Source: Paractinoplanes rishiriensis
GTDB taxonomy: Bacteria; Actinomycetota; Actinomycetes; Mycobacteriales; Micromonosporaceae
Length of the DNA stretch: 64,000 nt
Reading direction: 5' to 3'
Assembly (NCBI RefSeq): GCF_016862375.1
Contig: NZ_BOMV01000057.1
Span: 124,001 to 188,000 of the forward strand
Each line of letters begins with the position of its first letter. Position 1 is the stretch's first letter. Shown here piece after piece: positions 25,786-35,390 of this stretch. The notes under the pieces were generated by a model, which was given only the letters and a program-made list of their open reading frames with translations, did no database searches and was not told the origin of the DNA. Made by a program: the position numbers and the translations under genes.

Positions 25786-28700
25786 ATGGTGCGCGCAGTT
25801 CTTGCCGTCGCGCTGGCCGTGGGTACCGGCCTCGCGACGCCGGTCCACGCCCACGCGGCCGAGCCACCCGTTCCCGCCTATCTGGACACCGGCTACTCGT
25901 TCGCCGAGCGGGCCGCCGACCTGGTGTCCCGGATGACGCTCGCCGAGAAGGTGGGCCAGTTGCGCACCAACACGGCGCCGCCGATCGCGCGTCTCGGCGT
26001 GCAGCAGTACACGTACTGGAACGAGGGGCAGCACGGCATCAACCGGCTCGGCGGCAATGCCCGGCGGGGCAGCGTCGGCGGCGGCGTGCACGCGACCAGC
26101 TTCCCGACCAACCTGGCCACCTCGATGTCCTGGGACCCGGAACTGATCTACCGGGAGACCACGGCGATCTCGGATGAGGCGCGCGGCCTGCTGGACAAGG
26201 CGCTGTGGGGAGTGGGGCAGAACAACATCGGGCCGGACCGCGACGCGTACGGGCTCCTGACCTATTGGGCTCCGACGGTGAACATGGCCCGGGACCCGCG
26301 CTGGGGGCGCAACGACGAGGGCTTCGGCGAGGACCCGCTGCTGGTGTCGCGGCTCGCCGGGGCGTATGTGAACGGCTATCAGGGGCAGAGCCGGACCGGG
26401 GAGCCGCTGACGCCGTACCTGAAAACCGCGGCGACGGCCAAGCACTTCGCGCTCAACAACGTCGAGGCCACCCGCGAGACCGGCAGCTCGGACACCACCG
26501 AGGCGAACATCCGTAACTACTACACCCCGCAGTTCCGCAGCCTGATCCGGGACGCCCGGGTGGCCGGCCTGATGACGTCCTACAACCGGGTCAACGGCAC
26601 GCCGGCCGCGACCGATCCGGGACTGGTGCGCGGGCTGGCCGAGCAGACCTGGGGCTTCACCGGCTACTCCACATCGGACTGCGGTGCCATCTACGACGTG
26701 TGGGCGCCGACCCGCCACAAGTGGGCGCCGCCGGGCTGGGCCACCGACGGCTCGGTCTGGACCGAGACCGCCACCGGCAAGCGGGTCACCGCCGCGGCCG
26801 GCGCGCAGGCCTACGCGTTGCGGGCCGGCACCCAGCTCAACTGCCGGGGCGACGAATTCACCCTGGCCAACATCCAGGAGGCCCTCGCGGCCGGCGTGCT
26901 CACCGAGGGCGTGCTTGACGCCGCGCTGGTCCGGGTCTTCACCACCCGGATGGCCACCGGCGAGTTCGACCCGGCCGACCGGGTGAGCTACACGTCCATC
27001 ACGAAGGATGCCATCGAGAGCCCGGAGCACCAGCGGCTCGCCGAGGAGCTGGCGGCCAACTCGCTGGTGCTGCTGCAGAACAAACCGGTGTCCGGTACGC
27101 CGGTGCTGCCCGCCGATCCGGCCAGCCTCCACCACGTCGTGGTGGTCGGCGATCTCGCCGACAAGGTGACCCTCGGTGGTTACTCGGGCGATCCGACCAT
27201 CAAGGTCAGTGCGGTGCAAGGCATCACGGCGGCCGTACGCGCGGCCAACCCGTCGGCGACGATCACGTTCGACGCCTGCGGCACCTCGACCACGGCGACC
27301 GGGGTGGCGGCCTGCTCGGCCGGGACCCTGGCGGCCCTGCCCGCGGCCGACCTGGTCGTGGTGGTCGCCGGCACCGACCTGAACGTCGCCGACGAGGGCA
27401 CCGACCTGGCCACCCTGGCGCTGCCCGGCAACTACCGGTCGCTGCTCGACCAGGTCGGCGCAGCCGGAAACCCGCGCAGCGTGCTGGCCATCCAGGCGAG
27501 TGCACCGCTGGCCATCGAGGACGTCCGCGACCGGTTCCCGGCCGTGGTGTTCGGCGCCTACAACGGGCAGAGCCAGGGCACCGCGCTCGCCGACGTGCTG
27601 TTCGGCAAGCACAACCCGAGCGGCCGGCTGAGCTTCACCTGGTTCAAAGACCACACGCAGCTGCCGGACATCCAGAACTACGGACTCACCCCGGCGCAGA
27701 CCGGCGGCCTCGGCCGCACCTACCAGTACTTCACCGGCACGCCGAGCTATCCCTTCGGCTTCGGGCTGAGTTACACCACATTCCGGTACGCGAACATCCG
27801 CGCCGACCGCGCGGCCACCACCCCGGACGGCCGGCTCACCGTGCACCTCGACGTGACGAACACCGGCACCGTGCCGGGCGCCACGGTCGCTCAGGTGTAC
27901 GCCACCACCCCGGCCGTGCCGGGCGTCGACCAGCCGGCCAAGCGGCTGGCCGGTTTCCAGAAGACGCGGGTGCTGCAGCCCGGCGAGCGGCAGTCCATCG
28001 CGATCCCGATCCGGGCCGCCGACCTGGCCCGCTACGACGAACGGCAGCGCAAGCAGGTGGTCTACAACGGCCGCTACCGGTTCCTGGCCGGCCCGGACGC
28101 GGCGACCGTGGCCGGCTCGGCCGACGTGCTGATCCGGGGACGCCTCACCCCGCGGGTCGCGGCGGTGACCGTGCAGCCGGACCGGGTGCAGCTCGCCCCG
28201 GGCGACCGGCTGGACATCCGTCCCGTGGCGGTGCACAACGACGAGTCGCCCGCGGACCGGGCCCGGATCACCTACCGCAGCAGCAATCCCCGGGTCGCCA
28301 CGGTCAGCCCGGCCGGCCGGATCACCGCGGTGGCCGGCGGCGTCACCACCATCTCGGCCACCGCCGGCGGCGTCACCGGCACCGCGCCGATCGTGGTGAA
28401 GCAGCCGTTCACCCTGGACGCGCCGGCCCTGACCACCGCCGGTGGCACGGTCACGGCCCGGGTCAGCCTGCCCAACCCGGGCCGGGTCCCGCTGACCGGG
28501 GTGACGCTCGGCCTGGACGTCCCGGACGGCTGGACGGCCACCCCGGACGGGCCGGTCGCGTTCGGCACGGTGGCCGCCGGGCAGACCGTGCACGCGTCCT
28601 GGACGCTGACCGCGGCGGAGCGGCCCGGCGCGTATCAGGTGACCGGGCGGGCCGCGTACACCAGCAGGAATGGAAGCGCGACCGTCGCGACTGGCCGGAC

Positions 28701-29265
28701 CATCGCGGTGCCGTTCGCCTCGCTGGCCGAGGCGTACGGCAACACCGGAGTCAGCGACGACGCGCAGCCCGCCGCCGGAAATCTGGACGGCGGCGGCTAC
28801 TCCTACTCGGCGCAGGCGCTGGCCTCGACGCTGGGCCTGGCCTTCCGCCACGACGGCCTGGACTTCACCTGGCCGGCCGGTCCGCCCGACAACGTGGTGG
28901 CCGGCGGTCAGACCGTTGTGATCGGCGGCTCCGGCACCAAGCTCGGCCTGATCGGCACGGGAACGAGCGGCACCGCGTCCGGTCCGGCGACGGTCACCTA
29001 CACCGACGGCAGCACGCAGGAGTTCACCCTGACCTACACCGACTGGTACGCCAACAACCCGGCGGCCGGCGGCTCGATCGTGGCGTCGTTCGCCTATCAC
29101 AACACCGCGACCGGCCGCCGCGACCGCAAGGTCAGCCTGTACTACGCGTCGGTGCCGCTCGACCCCGCCAAGACAGTCCGCTACCTCACCCTGCCGGACG
29201 TGAGCCGGGGGGTGGCCGCCGCGCAGACCAGCATGCACATCTTCACGGCGAGCGTCGGCGGGTGA
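25786..29265 (+). CDS. Secreted glycoside hydrolase family 3 enzyme with Ig-like and NEW3-type modules
   Basis: 1,159-residue exported beta-glycosidase. The signal peptide ends near HAHA-A (residue about 26). The GH3 N-terminal barrel and C-terminal domain (about 35-640) include WGRNDEGFGEDP, KHFALNN and the nucleophile Asp298 in TSDCGAI, a form typical of beta-xylosidase-type GH3. A fibronectin-III-like domain follows (about 670-780), then a bacterial Ig-like domain (about 790-865, VATVSPAGRITAVAGGVTTI), a NEW3-like domain (about 880-980) and a C-terminal beta-rich module. The start uses GAGGAGAG before ATG 25786. It probably releases xylose or glucose from plant oligosaccharides. The last 23 bases overlap the convergent gene. 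Confidence 0.92.
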   Translation: MVRAVLAVALAVGTGLATPVHAHAAEPPVPAYLDTGYSFAERAADLVSRMTLAEKVGQLRTNTAPPIARLGVQQYTYWNEGQHGINRLGGNARRGSVGGGVHATSFPTNLATSMSWDPELIYRETTAISDEARGLLDKALWGVGQNNIGPDRDAYGLLTYWAPTVNMARDPRWGRNDEGFGEDPLLVSRLAGAYVNGYQGQSRTGEPLTPYLKTAATAKHFALNNVEATRETGSSDTTEANIRNYYTPQFRSLIRDARVAGLMTSYNRVNGTPAATDPGLVRGLAEQTWGFTGYSTSDCGAIYDVWAPTRHKWAPPGWATDGSVWTETATGKRVTAAAGAQAYALRAGTQLNCRGDEFTLANIQEALAAGVLTEGVLDAALVRVFTTRMATGEFDPADRVSYTSITKDAIESPEHQRLAEELAANSLVLLQNKPVSGTPVLPADPASLHHVVVVGDLADKVTLGGYSGDPTIKVSAVQGITAAVRAANPSATITFDACGTSTTATGVAACSAGTLAALPAADLVVVVAGTDLNVADEGTDLATLALPGNYRSLLDQVGAAGNPRSVLAIQASAPLAIEDVRDRFPAVVFGAYNGQSQGTALADVLFGKHNPSGRLSFTWFKDHTQLPDIQNYGLTPAQTGGLGRTYQYFTGTPSYPFGFGLSYTTFRYANIRADRAATTPDGRLTVHLDVTNTGTVPGATVAQVYATTPAVPGVDQPAKRLAGFQKTRVLQPGERQSIAIPIRAADLARYDERQRKQVVYNGRYRFLAGPDAATVAGSADVLIRGRLTPRVAAVTVQPDRVQLAPGDRLDIRPVAVHNDESPADRARITYRSSNPRVATVSPAGRITAVAGGVTTISATAGGVTGTAPIVVKQPFTLDAPALTTAGGTVTARVSLPNPGRVPLTGVTLGLDVPDGWTATPDGPVAFGTVAAGQTVHASWTLTAAERPGAYQVTGRAAYTSRNGSATVATGRTIAVPFASLAEAYGNTGVSDDAQPAAGNLDGGGYSYSAQALASTLGLAFRHDGLDFTWPAGPPDNVVAGGQTVVIGGSGTKLGLIGTGTSGTASGPATVTYTDGSTQEFTLTYTDWYANNPAAGGSIVASFAYHNTATGRRDRKVSLYYASVPLDPAKTVRYLTLPDVSRGVAAAQTSMHIFTASVGG

Positions 29266-30106
29266 GCTCCTGGGTCAGCAGCGGGCTGCGCGGATCGGCG
29301 AGCAGCGGCGGTGCGGCGGCCCGGGCCCACCGGGCGGCCTTCGCGTCGCCGCTCAGGAACGCCGGCATCAGCTGGGCCGCGAGCATGCTGCCGGCCGACG
29401 GATACCAGCGCCGGGCCAGCTCACCGGTCCGGCGCAGGTAGTTCAGCCCGCGGGTGCGGTCCAGCCAGCCGGCCTGGACCGCACCCCGGCAGAGGTGCAC
29501 ACCCGGTCCCCAGTGGACGGCCAGCAGGGTCGGCACCACCTCGTTCTCGCCGAGGATGCCGATCCGGCGCAGCTCCTCCTCGGCGGTGGTGACGGCCGCG
29601 GCGGTGTCGTGCAGCATCGCGACCGTCTCCGCCGGCAGTCCGGCCCGGGCCGCCCACTCGTCGATCGCGTGCGGCCAGAGCTCCGGCCCGCCACGGGTGC
29701 GGTGCCGGATCACCTCCTCGACCCGGGCCAGCTGTCCCCCCACGGTTTCCGCACCCGGGCCGAGGAGGTCGTTCACGCACCGGCCGATCGCGGTCGACAC
29801 GTCCTCCTCGCCCAGCACCGACTGCCGGTGCGGCTCGGCCGCCAGCCGCAGCTCGCGCCTGATCACCCCGCGCGAGCGGCGGCAGGCCACGGTGTCCAGC
29901 ACCTCGCCGGCCCGTACCGAAGCCAGTGCGCCGACCGCCAGCGCCGGCGCGTACAGGGTCACCGGCAGCGGCACGCCCGCCGAGTACCGGGCGACCACCG
30001 CCGGTGGTGGCGGCCGCCGGCGCCACCACTTGTACGCCTCCCGCAAAGCCGACCCGAGCAGGATCGCCCCCACCACGGCCAGCAGCACCGCGTGGCGGTG
30101 GGTCAT
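29243..30106 (-). CDS. Membrane-anchored protein, divergent DUF1266-type paralogue
   Basis: 287-residue protein with one N-terminal membrane segment (AVLLAVVGAILLGSA) and a cytosolic helical domain. By eye, its C-terminal half (RIGILGENEVVPTLLAVHWG, then PGVHLCRGAVQAGW and LNYLRRTGELARRWYPS) aligns with the DUF1266 core of the neighbouring gene (DGLLTGDAVVRSLLAYDWAR, AVNMARWGLQ, EYVLRAGKQAFGHYDS), which suggests an old tandem duplication. It overlaps the upstream stop by 4 bases (ATGA), so the two are made together. Function unknown. The 3' end overlaps the convergent GH3 gene by 23 bases. Confidence 0.75.
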   Translation of the reverse strand: MTHRHAVLLAVVGAILLGSALREAYKWWRRRPPPPAVVARYSAGVPLPVTLYAPALAVGALASVRAGEVLDTVACRRSRGVIRRELRLAAEPHRQSVLGEEDVSTAIGRCVNDLLGPGAETVGGQLARVEEVIRHRTRGGPELWPHAIDEWAARAGLPAETVAMLHDTAAAVTTAEEELRRIGILGENEVVPTLLAVHWGPGVHLCRGAVQAGWLDRTRGLNYLRRTGELARRWYPSAGSMLAAQLMPAFLSGDAKAARWARAAAPPLLADPRSPLLTQELTRRRSP

Positions 30107-30954
30107 GGCCGGGCCGGCCAGGGGAGCCTGAGCCAGGGGCTGGCCGGGTCGCTGAACAGCGTCTGGTGCGGTTCCAGCACGGTCGAGTACCAGACGTCGA
30201 ACTCGTCGTTGTCGAAGCGCAGCACCCGGCCCAGCGCGTAGCCGGCGGACAGGTCGGCCCATGAGTCGTAGTGGCCGAACGCCTGCTTGCCGGCCCGCAG
30301 CACGTACTCCCGCGCCTGCGGTTCCTTGATGTAGCGGACCTGCAGGCCCCAGCGGGCCATGTTCACGGCCCGGGCCCAGTCGTACGCCAGCAGGCTGCGC
30401 ACCACCGCGTCGCCGGTCAGCAGGCCGTCCGCCCGGAACCGCTCCTCGTAGCTGAGCACCCGCTCGATGGTCGCGGTCATCTCGTCCACTGTGGTCTCCG
30501 GTACGCCCTGGGCGCGGGCGCTGTCGGTGACCGCCCGCCGCCAGGTGTCCACGTCCGGAGTGCCGAGATCGCGGCGTACCGCCAGGACGAAATCGGCCAC
30601 CGGGTCGGCCGTCTCGTCGTCGAGCAGGCCCTCGATGCACTCCCGGAACTCGCCGGCGCTGCTCACGTCCCACTGGCTCTTGAGCAGGTTGTAGGTCTTC
30701 TGCGCGCTGTTCGCGTCGTCCTTGATCGCGTTCCAGGACACGCCGTGGTTGAGCGACATGTGCGCGCCGACCGCCAGCGCGGCGGCCAGGTCGCCGGTGG
30801 TCGGCTGCTGCTGGTTGACCGCCACCACATTGCGGAAGGCGCGGGCCATGCCCCGCGCGCTGCGGGCCGCCGACCGCGCCTTGAACACGATCTGCGCGAC
30901 GAACAGCAGGACCACGAGCGGTGCGACGACATAGACGAAGGTAGGTATCTCCAC
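30103..30954 (-). CDS. Membrane-anchored DUF1266-family protein
   Basis: 283-residue protein. An N-terminal membrane segment (VYVVAPLVVLLFVAQIVF) is followed by a basic linker and a DUF1266 domain (about 60-280) with SWNAIKDDANSAQKTYNLLK, LLAYDWARAVNMARWGLQVRYI and SWADLSAGYALGRVLRFDND. DUF1266 proteins are uncharacterised. It is first in a two-gene operon with a diverged paralogue and is divergent from the AfsR-type gene 78 bases away. Confidence 0.82.
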   Translation of the reverse strand: MEIPTFVYVVAPLVVLLFVAQIVFKARSAARSARGMARAFRNVVAVNQQQPTTGDLAAALAVGAHMSLNHGVSWNAIKDDANSAQKTYNLLKSQWDVSSAGEFRECIEGLLDDETADPVADFVLAVRRDLGTPDVDTWRRAVTDSARAQGVPETTVDEMTATIERVLSYEERFRADGLLTGDAVVRSLLAYDWARAVNMARWGLQVRYIKEPQAREYVLRAGKQAFGHYDSWADLSAGYALGRVLRFDNDEFDVWYSTVLEPHQTLFSDPASPWLRLPWPARP

Positions 30955-31031
30955 GCGCGCAACCTAGAACCGGCGGCGCGAACTTCGCTCGCAGTTCGCT
31001 ATACCGCCAGCTCATGCACTAGGGTCGCGCG

Positions 31032-34000
31032 GTGGCCGACTCGCTGCGCTTCGAACTTCTCGGGCCGTTGCGGGCGTGGCGCGGCGATGCCGAGGTCGCG
31101 CTGGGCGGCGCCAAGCAGCAGACCGTGCTGGCGGTGCTGCTGCTCGAGGCGGGTCGCCCGGTCCCGGTCGACCGCATCGTCGCGACCGTGTGGGGCGACC
31201 AGCCACCGCCGAGCGTCACGCATTTGGTGCAGACGTACGCGAGCCGCCTGCGCCAATCGCTCGACCTGGGCCGGGATCTGGTCTCGACCGAAGCCGGCTA
31301 TCTGTTGCGCCTCGACCCCGCGCAGCTGGACCTGACCTCGTTCGATCGTCATTTGACCTCGGCCACCCAGCACCGGGAGCGCGGCGACCAGGCCCTCGCC
31401 GCCGCCGAGATCGCCGCGGCACTCGCGCTGTGGCGCGGCGAACCGCTCGGCGGGCTCACCGGCGCGGCCGTCGACGCGGCCCGGCAACGCCTCACCGAAC
31501 GCCACCTGACCGCCCTGGAACTGCGGATCACCGTCGACCTGGACGCCGGCCGGCACGCCGACGCGATCGCCGAGCTGACCCGGCTGGTGCAGGCTTTTCC
31601 GCTGCAGGAACGGCTGTGGGCGCTGCTGATGCTGGCGCTCTACCGGGCCGACCGGCAGGCCGAGGCCCTGCAGACGTACGCGAGCGCGCGCGCCCTGCTG
31701 ATCGAGGAACTGGGCGTGGAACCGGGTGCCGGCCTGGCCCGTATGCACCACCGCATCCTCACCGGCGACCCGTCCCTGGCGCCGGCCGCGGGCACCCGCA
31801 ACGACCTGCCCGGCGACGTCGCCGACTTCACCGGCCGCGAGCCGCAACTTCGCCGCCTGCTGGCCGCCCCCGGCGCCGCACCGCCCACGGCGGCCGTCGT
31901 GCTGGCCGTCGACGGCATGGCCGGCGTCGGAAAGTCCACATTGGCCGTTCACGTCGCACACCGGCTCGCCGGCCGCTACCCCGACGGCCGCCTCTTCCTC
32001 GATCTGCACGCACACAGCGAGGGCCGGCCCCCGGTCGACCCGGCCGCCGCGCTCGACCTGCTGCTGCGCGCCCTCGGCACCCCCGGCGAGACGATTCCGG
32101 CCGGCCTCGACGAGCGGGCGGCCCGGTGGCGCGCCGCGGTGGCCGGCCGCCGGCTGCTGCTGGTGCTCGACAACGCGGCCAGCGCCGCCCAGGTGCGCCC
32201 GCTGCTGCCCGGCTCGGCCGGTTGCCTCACCCTGGTCACCAGCCGCCGCCGCCTCGCCGACCTGGACTGCACCGACGTGGTCTCGCTCGACGTGCTGCCG
32301 CCGGACGAGGCGGCCGCGCTGTTCAACCGCATCATTCTCAACCGCAGCATCGGCGCCGACGGCGACGTGGCCGAGGTGGTGGCCCTCTGCGACCGCCTGC
32401 CGCTGGCGATCCGGATCGCCGCCGCCCGGCTGCGCGCCCGTCCGGCATGGACGGTCGGCCACCTGGCCCGGCGCCTGCGCGACCGCCGCCGGGTGCTCAC
32501 CGAACTCGCGGTCGGCGACCGCAGCGTGGCGGCCTCGCTCGCCCTGTCCTACGCCCAGCTCACCGAGCCGCAGCAGCGCCTGTTCCGGTTGCTGGGCCTG
32601 GCCCCGGTCGCCGACTTCGACGCCTGCCTGGCCGCGGCCGCGGCGGGCCTGCCGGTCGAACGCGCCGAACGCCTGCTGGAGGACCTGCTCGACGCGCACC
32701 TGGTGCAGGAGCCGGCGCCCGGCCGCTACCGCTTGCACGACCTGTTGCAGCAGCACGCCCACACCGCCGCGCAGGAGACCGACGACCCGGCCGCGCGGCA
32801 TGCGGCGGTCGGCCGGATGCTCGACCACTACTTCGCGGTGGCGTGTGCGGCGGTGGACACCCTCTTTCCGCGGACCCGCCACCAGCGCCCGCGTCCCGTC
32901 TCCGAGGTGCCACCGCCCGCCGACGCCCGCGCCTGGCTGGACGCCGAACGGGCCAACCTGGTCGCCGCGGTCGCCCACGCCGCCACCGAGGGCTGGCCGG
33001 CGCACGCCGTCGGGCTGGCCGCGACCCTGCGCCTCTATCTGGACACCGGCACCCACCTGGTCGACTCGCTGGCCGTACACCGCCATGCCCTGGGCGCGGC
33101 AAGCTCGGTCGCCGACCGCGGCACCGCGCTGCACAACCTGGCCAAGGCGTGCTGGCGGCTGGGCCGGTACGACGAGGCGTACGACCTGTTGCAGCGGGCG
33201 CTGCCGATCCACCAGGACGCCGGCACCCTGGAGACCCTCGGCGCCACCTGCTACAGCCTGGGCCGCTACGACGACGCCATCGACAACTACGAGCGGGCCG
33301 CGGAGATGCACCGCGCGGCCGGCGACCCGGTGGCCGAGGCGACCGCGCTGAACAACATCGGCGTGATCCACGAGCGGCAGGGCCGCTACCGGTCGGTGCT
33401 GGAGATCTGCGGGCGGGCGCTGGACATCTACCGGGCGGCGGGCGACCGGCTGTGCGAGGCCCACGCGCTCAACAATGCGGGCAACGCGCTGTGGCGCCTG
33501 GGGGATTACGACGAGGCGCTGGACAGCCTGAGCCGGGCGCTGGTGCTGCACCGCGAGAGCGGCGACCCGAGCTGGGAGGCGCACACCCTGACCAGCCTGG
33601 GCAACGTGCTGGCCAGCCTGGGCCGGCCCGGCGAGGCGCTGGACCACTGCGACCGGGCCCTGGCGATCCAGCGCGCCAGCGGCGAACGGGCCGACGAGGC
33701 GGCGACGCTCAGCGACCGCGGCGTGATCCGGCGGCTGGTCGGCTCCCACCCGGAGAGCCTCGACGATCTGTCGCTCGCGCTGTCCATCGCGCGGGAGATC
33801 GGCGACCGTGGCCTGGAGATCCAGGCCCTGAACGGGATGGGGGAGACGCTGGCGGCCCTGGCCCGGCCGCGGGAGGCCAGCGAGCGACATGCGGCGGCGT
33901 TGCGACTGGCCCAGGAGATCGGCGACCGGCACGAGGAGGCGCGGGCCCACGACGGGCTGGCCCGGACACTCGACGATCCGGGCGATCACCGGGAGCGGGC

Positions 34001-34043
34001 GCTGGTCATCTACGCGGATCTGGACGTGCCCGAGGCGCAATGA
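31032..34043 (+). CDS. AfsR/SARP-family regulator: BTAD, NB-ARC and TPR domains
   Basis: 1,003-residue STAND-type regulator. An OmpR-like DNA-binding domain (about 5-95), a BTAD domain (about 100-250, ending EELGVEPGAGLARMHHRIL), and an NB-ARC ATPase (about 260-560) with Walker A DGMAGVGKSTLAVHVAHRLA near 294-313, LLLVLDNA as Walker B, and GLPVERAERLLEDLLDAHLV. The last 350 residues are tetratricopeptide repeats with ALNNIGVIHERQGRYR-type units. GTG start. ATP binding and a ligand or partner at the TPRs normally control DNA binding. No antibiotic cluster is adjacent, so the target is unknown. Confidence 0.9.
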   Translation: MADSLRFELLGPLRAWRGDAEVALGGAKQQTVLAVLLLEAGRPVPVDRIVATVWGDQPPPSVTHLVQTYASRLRQSLDLGRDLVSTEAGYLLRLDPAQLDLTSFDRHLTSATQHRERGDQALAAAEIAAALALWRGEPLGGLTGAAVDAARQRLTERHLTALELRITVDLDAGRHADAIAELTRLVQAFPLQERLWALLMLALYRADRQAEALQTYASARALLIEELGVEPGAGLARMHHRILTGDPSLAPAAGTRNDLPGDVADFTGREPQLRRLLAAPGAAPPTAAVVLAVDGMAGVGKSTLAVHVAHRLAGRYPDGRLFLDLHAHSEGRPPVDPAAALDLLLRALGTPGETIPAGLDERAARWRAAVAGRRLLLVLDNAASAAQVRPLLPGSAGCLTLVTSRRRLADLDCTDVVSLDVLPPDEAAALFNRIILNRSIGADGDVAEVVALCDRLPLAIRIAAARLRARPAWTVGHLARRLRDRRRVLTELAVGDRSVAASLALSYAQLTEPQQRLFRLLGLAPVADFDACLAAAAAGLPVERAERLLEDLLDAHLVQEPAPGRYRLHDLLQQHAHTAAQETDDPAARHAAVGRMLDHYFAVACAAVDTLFPRTRHQRPRPVSEVPPPADARAWLDAERANLVAAVAHAATEGWPAHAVGLAATLRLYLDTGTHLVDSLAVHRHALGAASSVADRGTALHNLAKACWRLGRYDEAYDLLQRALPIHQDAGTLETLGATCYSLGRYDDAIDNYERAAEMHRAAGDPVAEATALNNIGVIHERQGRYRSVLEICGRALDIYRAAGDRLCEAHALNNAGNALWRLGDYDEALDSLSRALVLHRESGDPSWEAHTLTSLGNVLASLGRPGEALDHCDRALAIQRASGERADEAATLSDRGVIRRLVGSHPESLDDLSLALSIAREIGDRGLEIQALNGMGETLAALARPREASERHAAALRLAQEIGDRHEEARAHDGLARTLDDPGDHRERALVIYADLDVPEAQ

Positions 34044-34240
34044 CCGATCGGGCGGATGCCGGGGACGTCAGATTCAGCCCCGGGCGACCCGGCTTTCGAC
34101 AGCCCACCCGGGACAAATCGCGATTGCTTAACCGGGCGCCAGCACCAGGACGTTTGCCGGCTAAGCGGGGGAGTGAAAAGGCTGGGGATATTCGTGCGGC
34201 GAAAGTCGATCTGGCCAGGCGAAGGCGCGCCGGAAACGAG

Positions 34241-34651
34241 CTAGGCGCCGGATGCGCGGATGACCCGTTCGGTCGGGTCCGGTGCCGACGGGGTGGTCAG
34301 CCGGTCGGTGAGCAGAAAGCCGGGCAGCCGGAAAGCCGCGTCGCCGGTCTCGGACAGGGCGTGGGTGCCGCCCCGCGCGGCCGGCAGCCAGCCGTGCGCC
34401 AGCGCGTAGTCGACGAGTTGCCGGACGTCGTCCGCGGTGGGGTAGGAACCGTCGGTGGCGCAGGCACCCAGCGGCGCCGGCCAGGCGAGCGACAGCAGGT
34501 CGGCCTGCAGCGCGCGGCTGGTTTTGCCGTCCCGCCACACCCGGACCCGGATGCCGCGATGACAGTCGCCCGAGCCCTGGATGCAGCGGATCTGGGCGGT
34601 CCACAGGTAGGTGTGGTCATCCACCCGGACATGCCGCAGCCGAAGTCGCAT
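34241..34651 (-). CDS. Hypothetical protein
   Basis: 136-residue soluble protein of unknown family. It begins MRLRLRHVRVDDHTYLWTAQ, has two Cys (IRCIQGSGDCHRG) plus a third (LGACATDG), and a helical middle (TADDVRQLVDYALAHGWLPAARGG). No signal or membrane segment. The start at 34651 is chosen because coding-like composition begins there. It is divergent from the first pentapeptide gene across 37 bases. Between it and the AfsR-type gene (34044-34240) nothing was recognised. Confidence 0.6.
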   Translation of the reverse strand: MRLRLRHVRVDDHTYLWTAQIRCIQGSGDCHRGIRVRVWRDGKTSRALQADLLSLAWPAPLGACATDGSYPTADDVRQLVDYALAHGWLPAARGGTHALSETGDAAFRLPGFLLTDRLTTPSAPDPTERVIRASGA

Positions 34652-34688
34652 CGCGGGAATGCTAACCGTTGTTCCGTAAGGTGCTGGG

Positions 34689-35390
34689 GTGCCGACTCGA
34701 CGGAGCCTCTCGCGTAAGCCCAGACCCGGGCCCCCTCGCCCGCCTGCCCTCCCGCCGGGGCTGCGCGCGGCCACCGACATCCAGCGTGAGCTGGAGCATG
34801 AGCAGACCGTGGAGGAGGCCGCCTACCACGGCGTCGACCTGGTCGGGATCGAGGCCGAGCGGGTCGAGTTCCGGGAGTGCGAGTTCGACAGGGTGCAGCT
34901 CGCCGGGGCGCATCTTGCCAAGGTCCGGTTCAGCGACTGCGTGGTTCGCACCTCGGATCTGTCCAATCTGCGGGCCGAGGACGGCGTGCTGGAGCGGGTG
35001 ACGCTCGGGGATTCGCGGATGACCGGGCTGGCGTTCCACGGCGGGCTGGTCAGCGACGTGGCGTTCCGCGGGTGCAAGGTTGATCTGACCAACTGGCGGA
35101 TGGCCCGGTTCGAGGCGGTGGCGTTCGAGGACTGTGTCCTGACCGGAGCCGATTTCACCGACGCCGACCTGCGTGGGGCCAGTTTTCTGCGGTGTGACCT
35201 GAGCGGGGCGCAGTTCAGCAACGCGACCATGGGCGGGACCCGGTTCCGCGCCTGTGAGCTGGCTGGCATCGGCGGGATCACCAGCTGGGCCGGCGCCGTC
35301 GTGCACCCGGACGACCTGCTGGCCCTCTCCTACGCGCTGGCGGGAGCGCTCGGCATCGCCGTCCGGGAGGTCGATCCGGATGGAGCATGA
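34689..35390 (+). CDS. Pentapeptide-repeat protein
   Basis: 233-residue cytosolic protein. After a basic, Pro-rich N-terminus (about 1-25), residues about 45-200 follow the pentapeptide rule with Leu/Phe at the centre and small residues before it (for example FRECEFDRVQLAGAHLAKVRF and LTGADFTDADLRGASFLRCD), predicting a right-handed quadrilateral beta-helix. A C-terminal helical tail (VHPDDLLALSYALAGALGI) is similar to those capping MfpA/Qnr-like proteins. GTG start. It overlaps the next pentapeptide gene by 11 bases. Possible roles include DNA mimicry and gyrase protection, but this is inference. Confidence 0.85.
   Translation: MPTRRSLSRKPRPGPPRPPALPPGLRAATDIQRELEHEQTVEEAAYHGVDLVGIEAERVEFRECEFDRVQLAGAHLAKVRFSDCVVRTSDLSNLRAEDGVLERVTLGDSRMTGLAFHGGLVSDVAFRGCKVDLTNWRMARFEAVAFEDCVLTGADFTDADLRGASFLRCDLSGAQFSNATMGGTRFRACELAGIGGITSWAGAVVHPDDLLALSYALAGALGIAVREVDPDGA

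Noticed and set aside
25693-29238. 1,181-codon minus-strand open frame opposite the GH3 gene
   Set aside because: It is antisense to a clear GH3 protein; its product is low-complexity Gly/Arg/Val/His with no recognisable domain, typical of GC-rich shadow frames.
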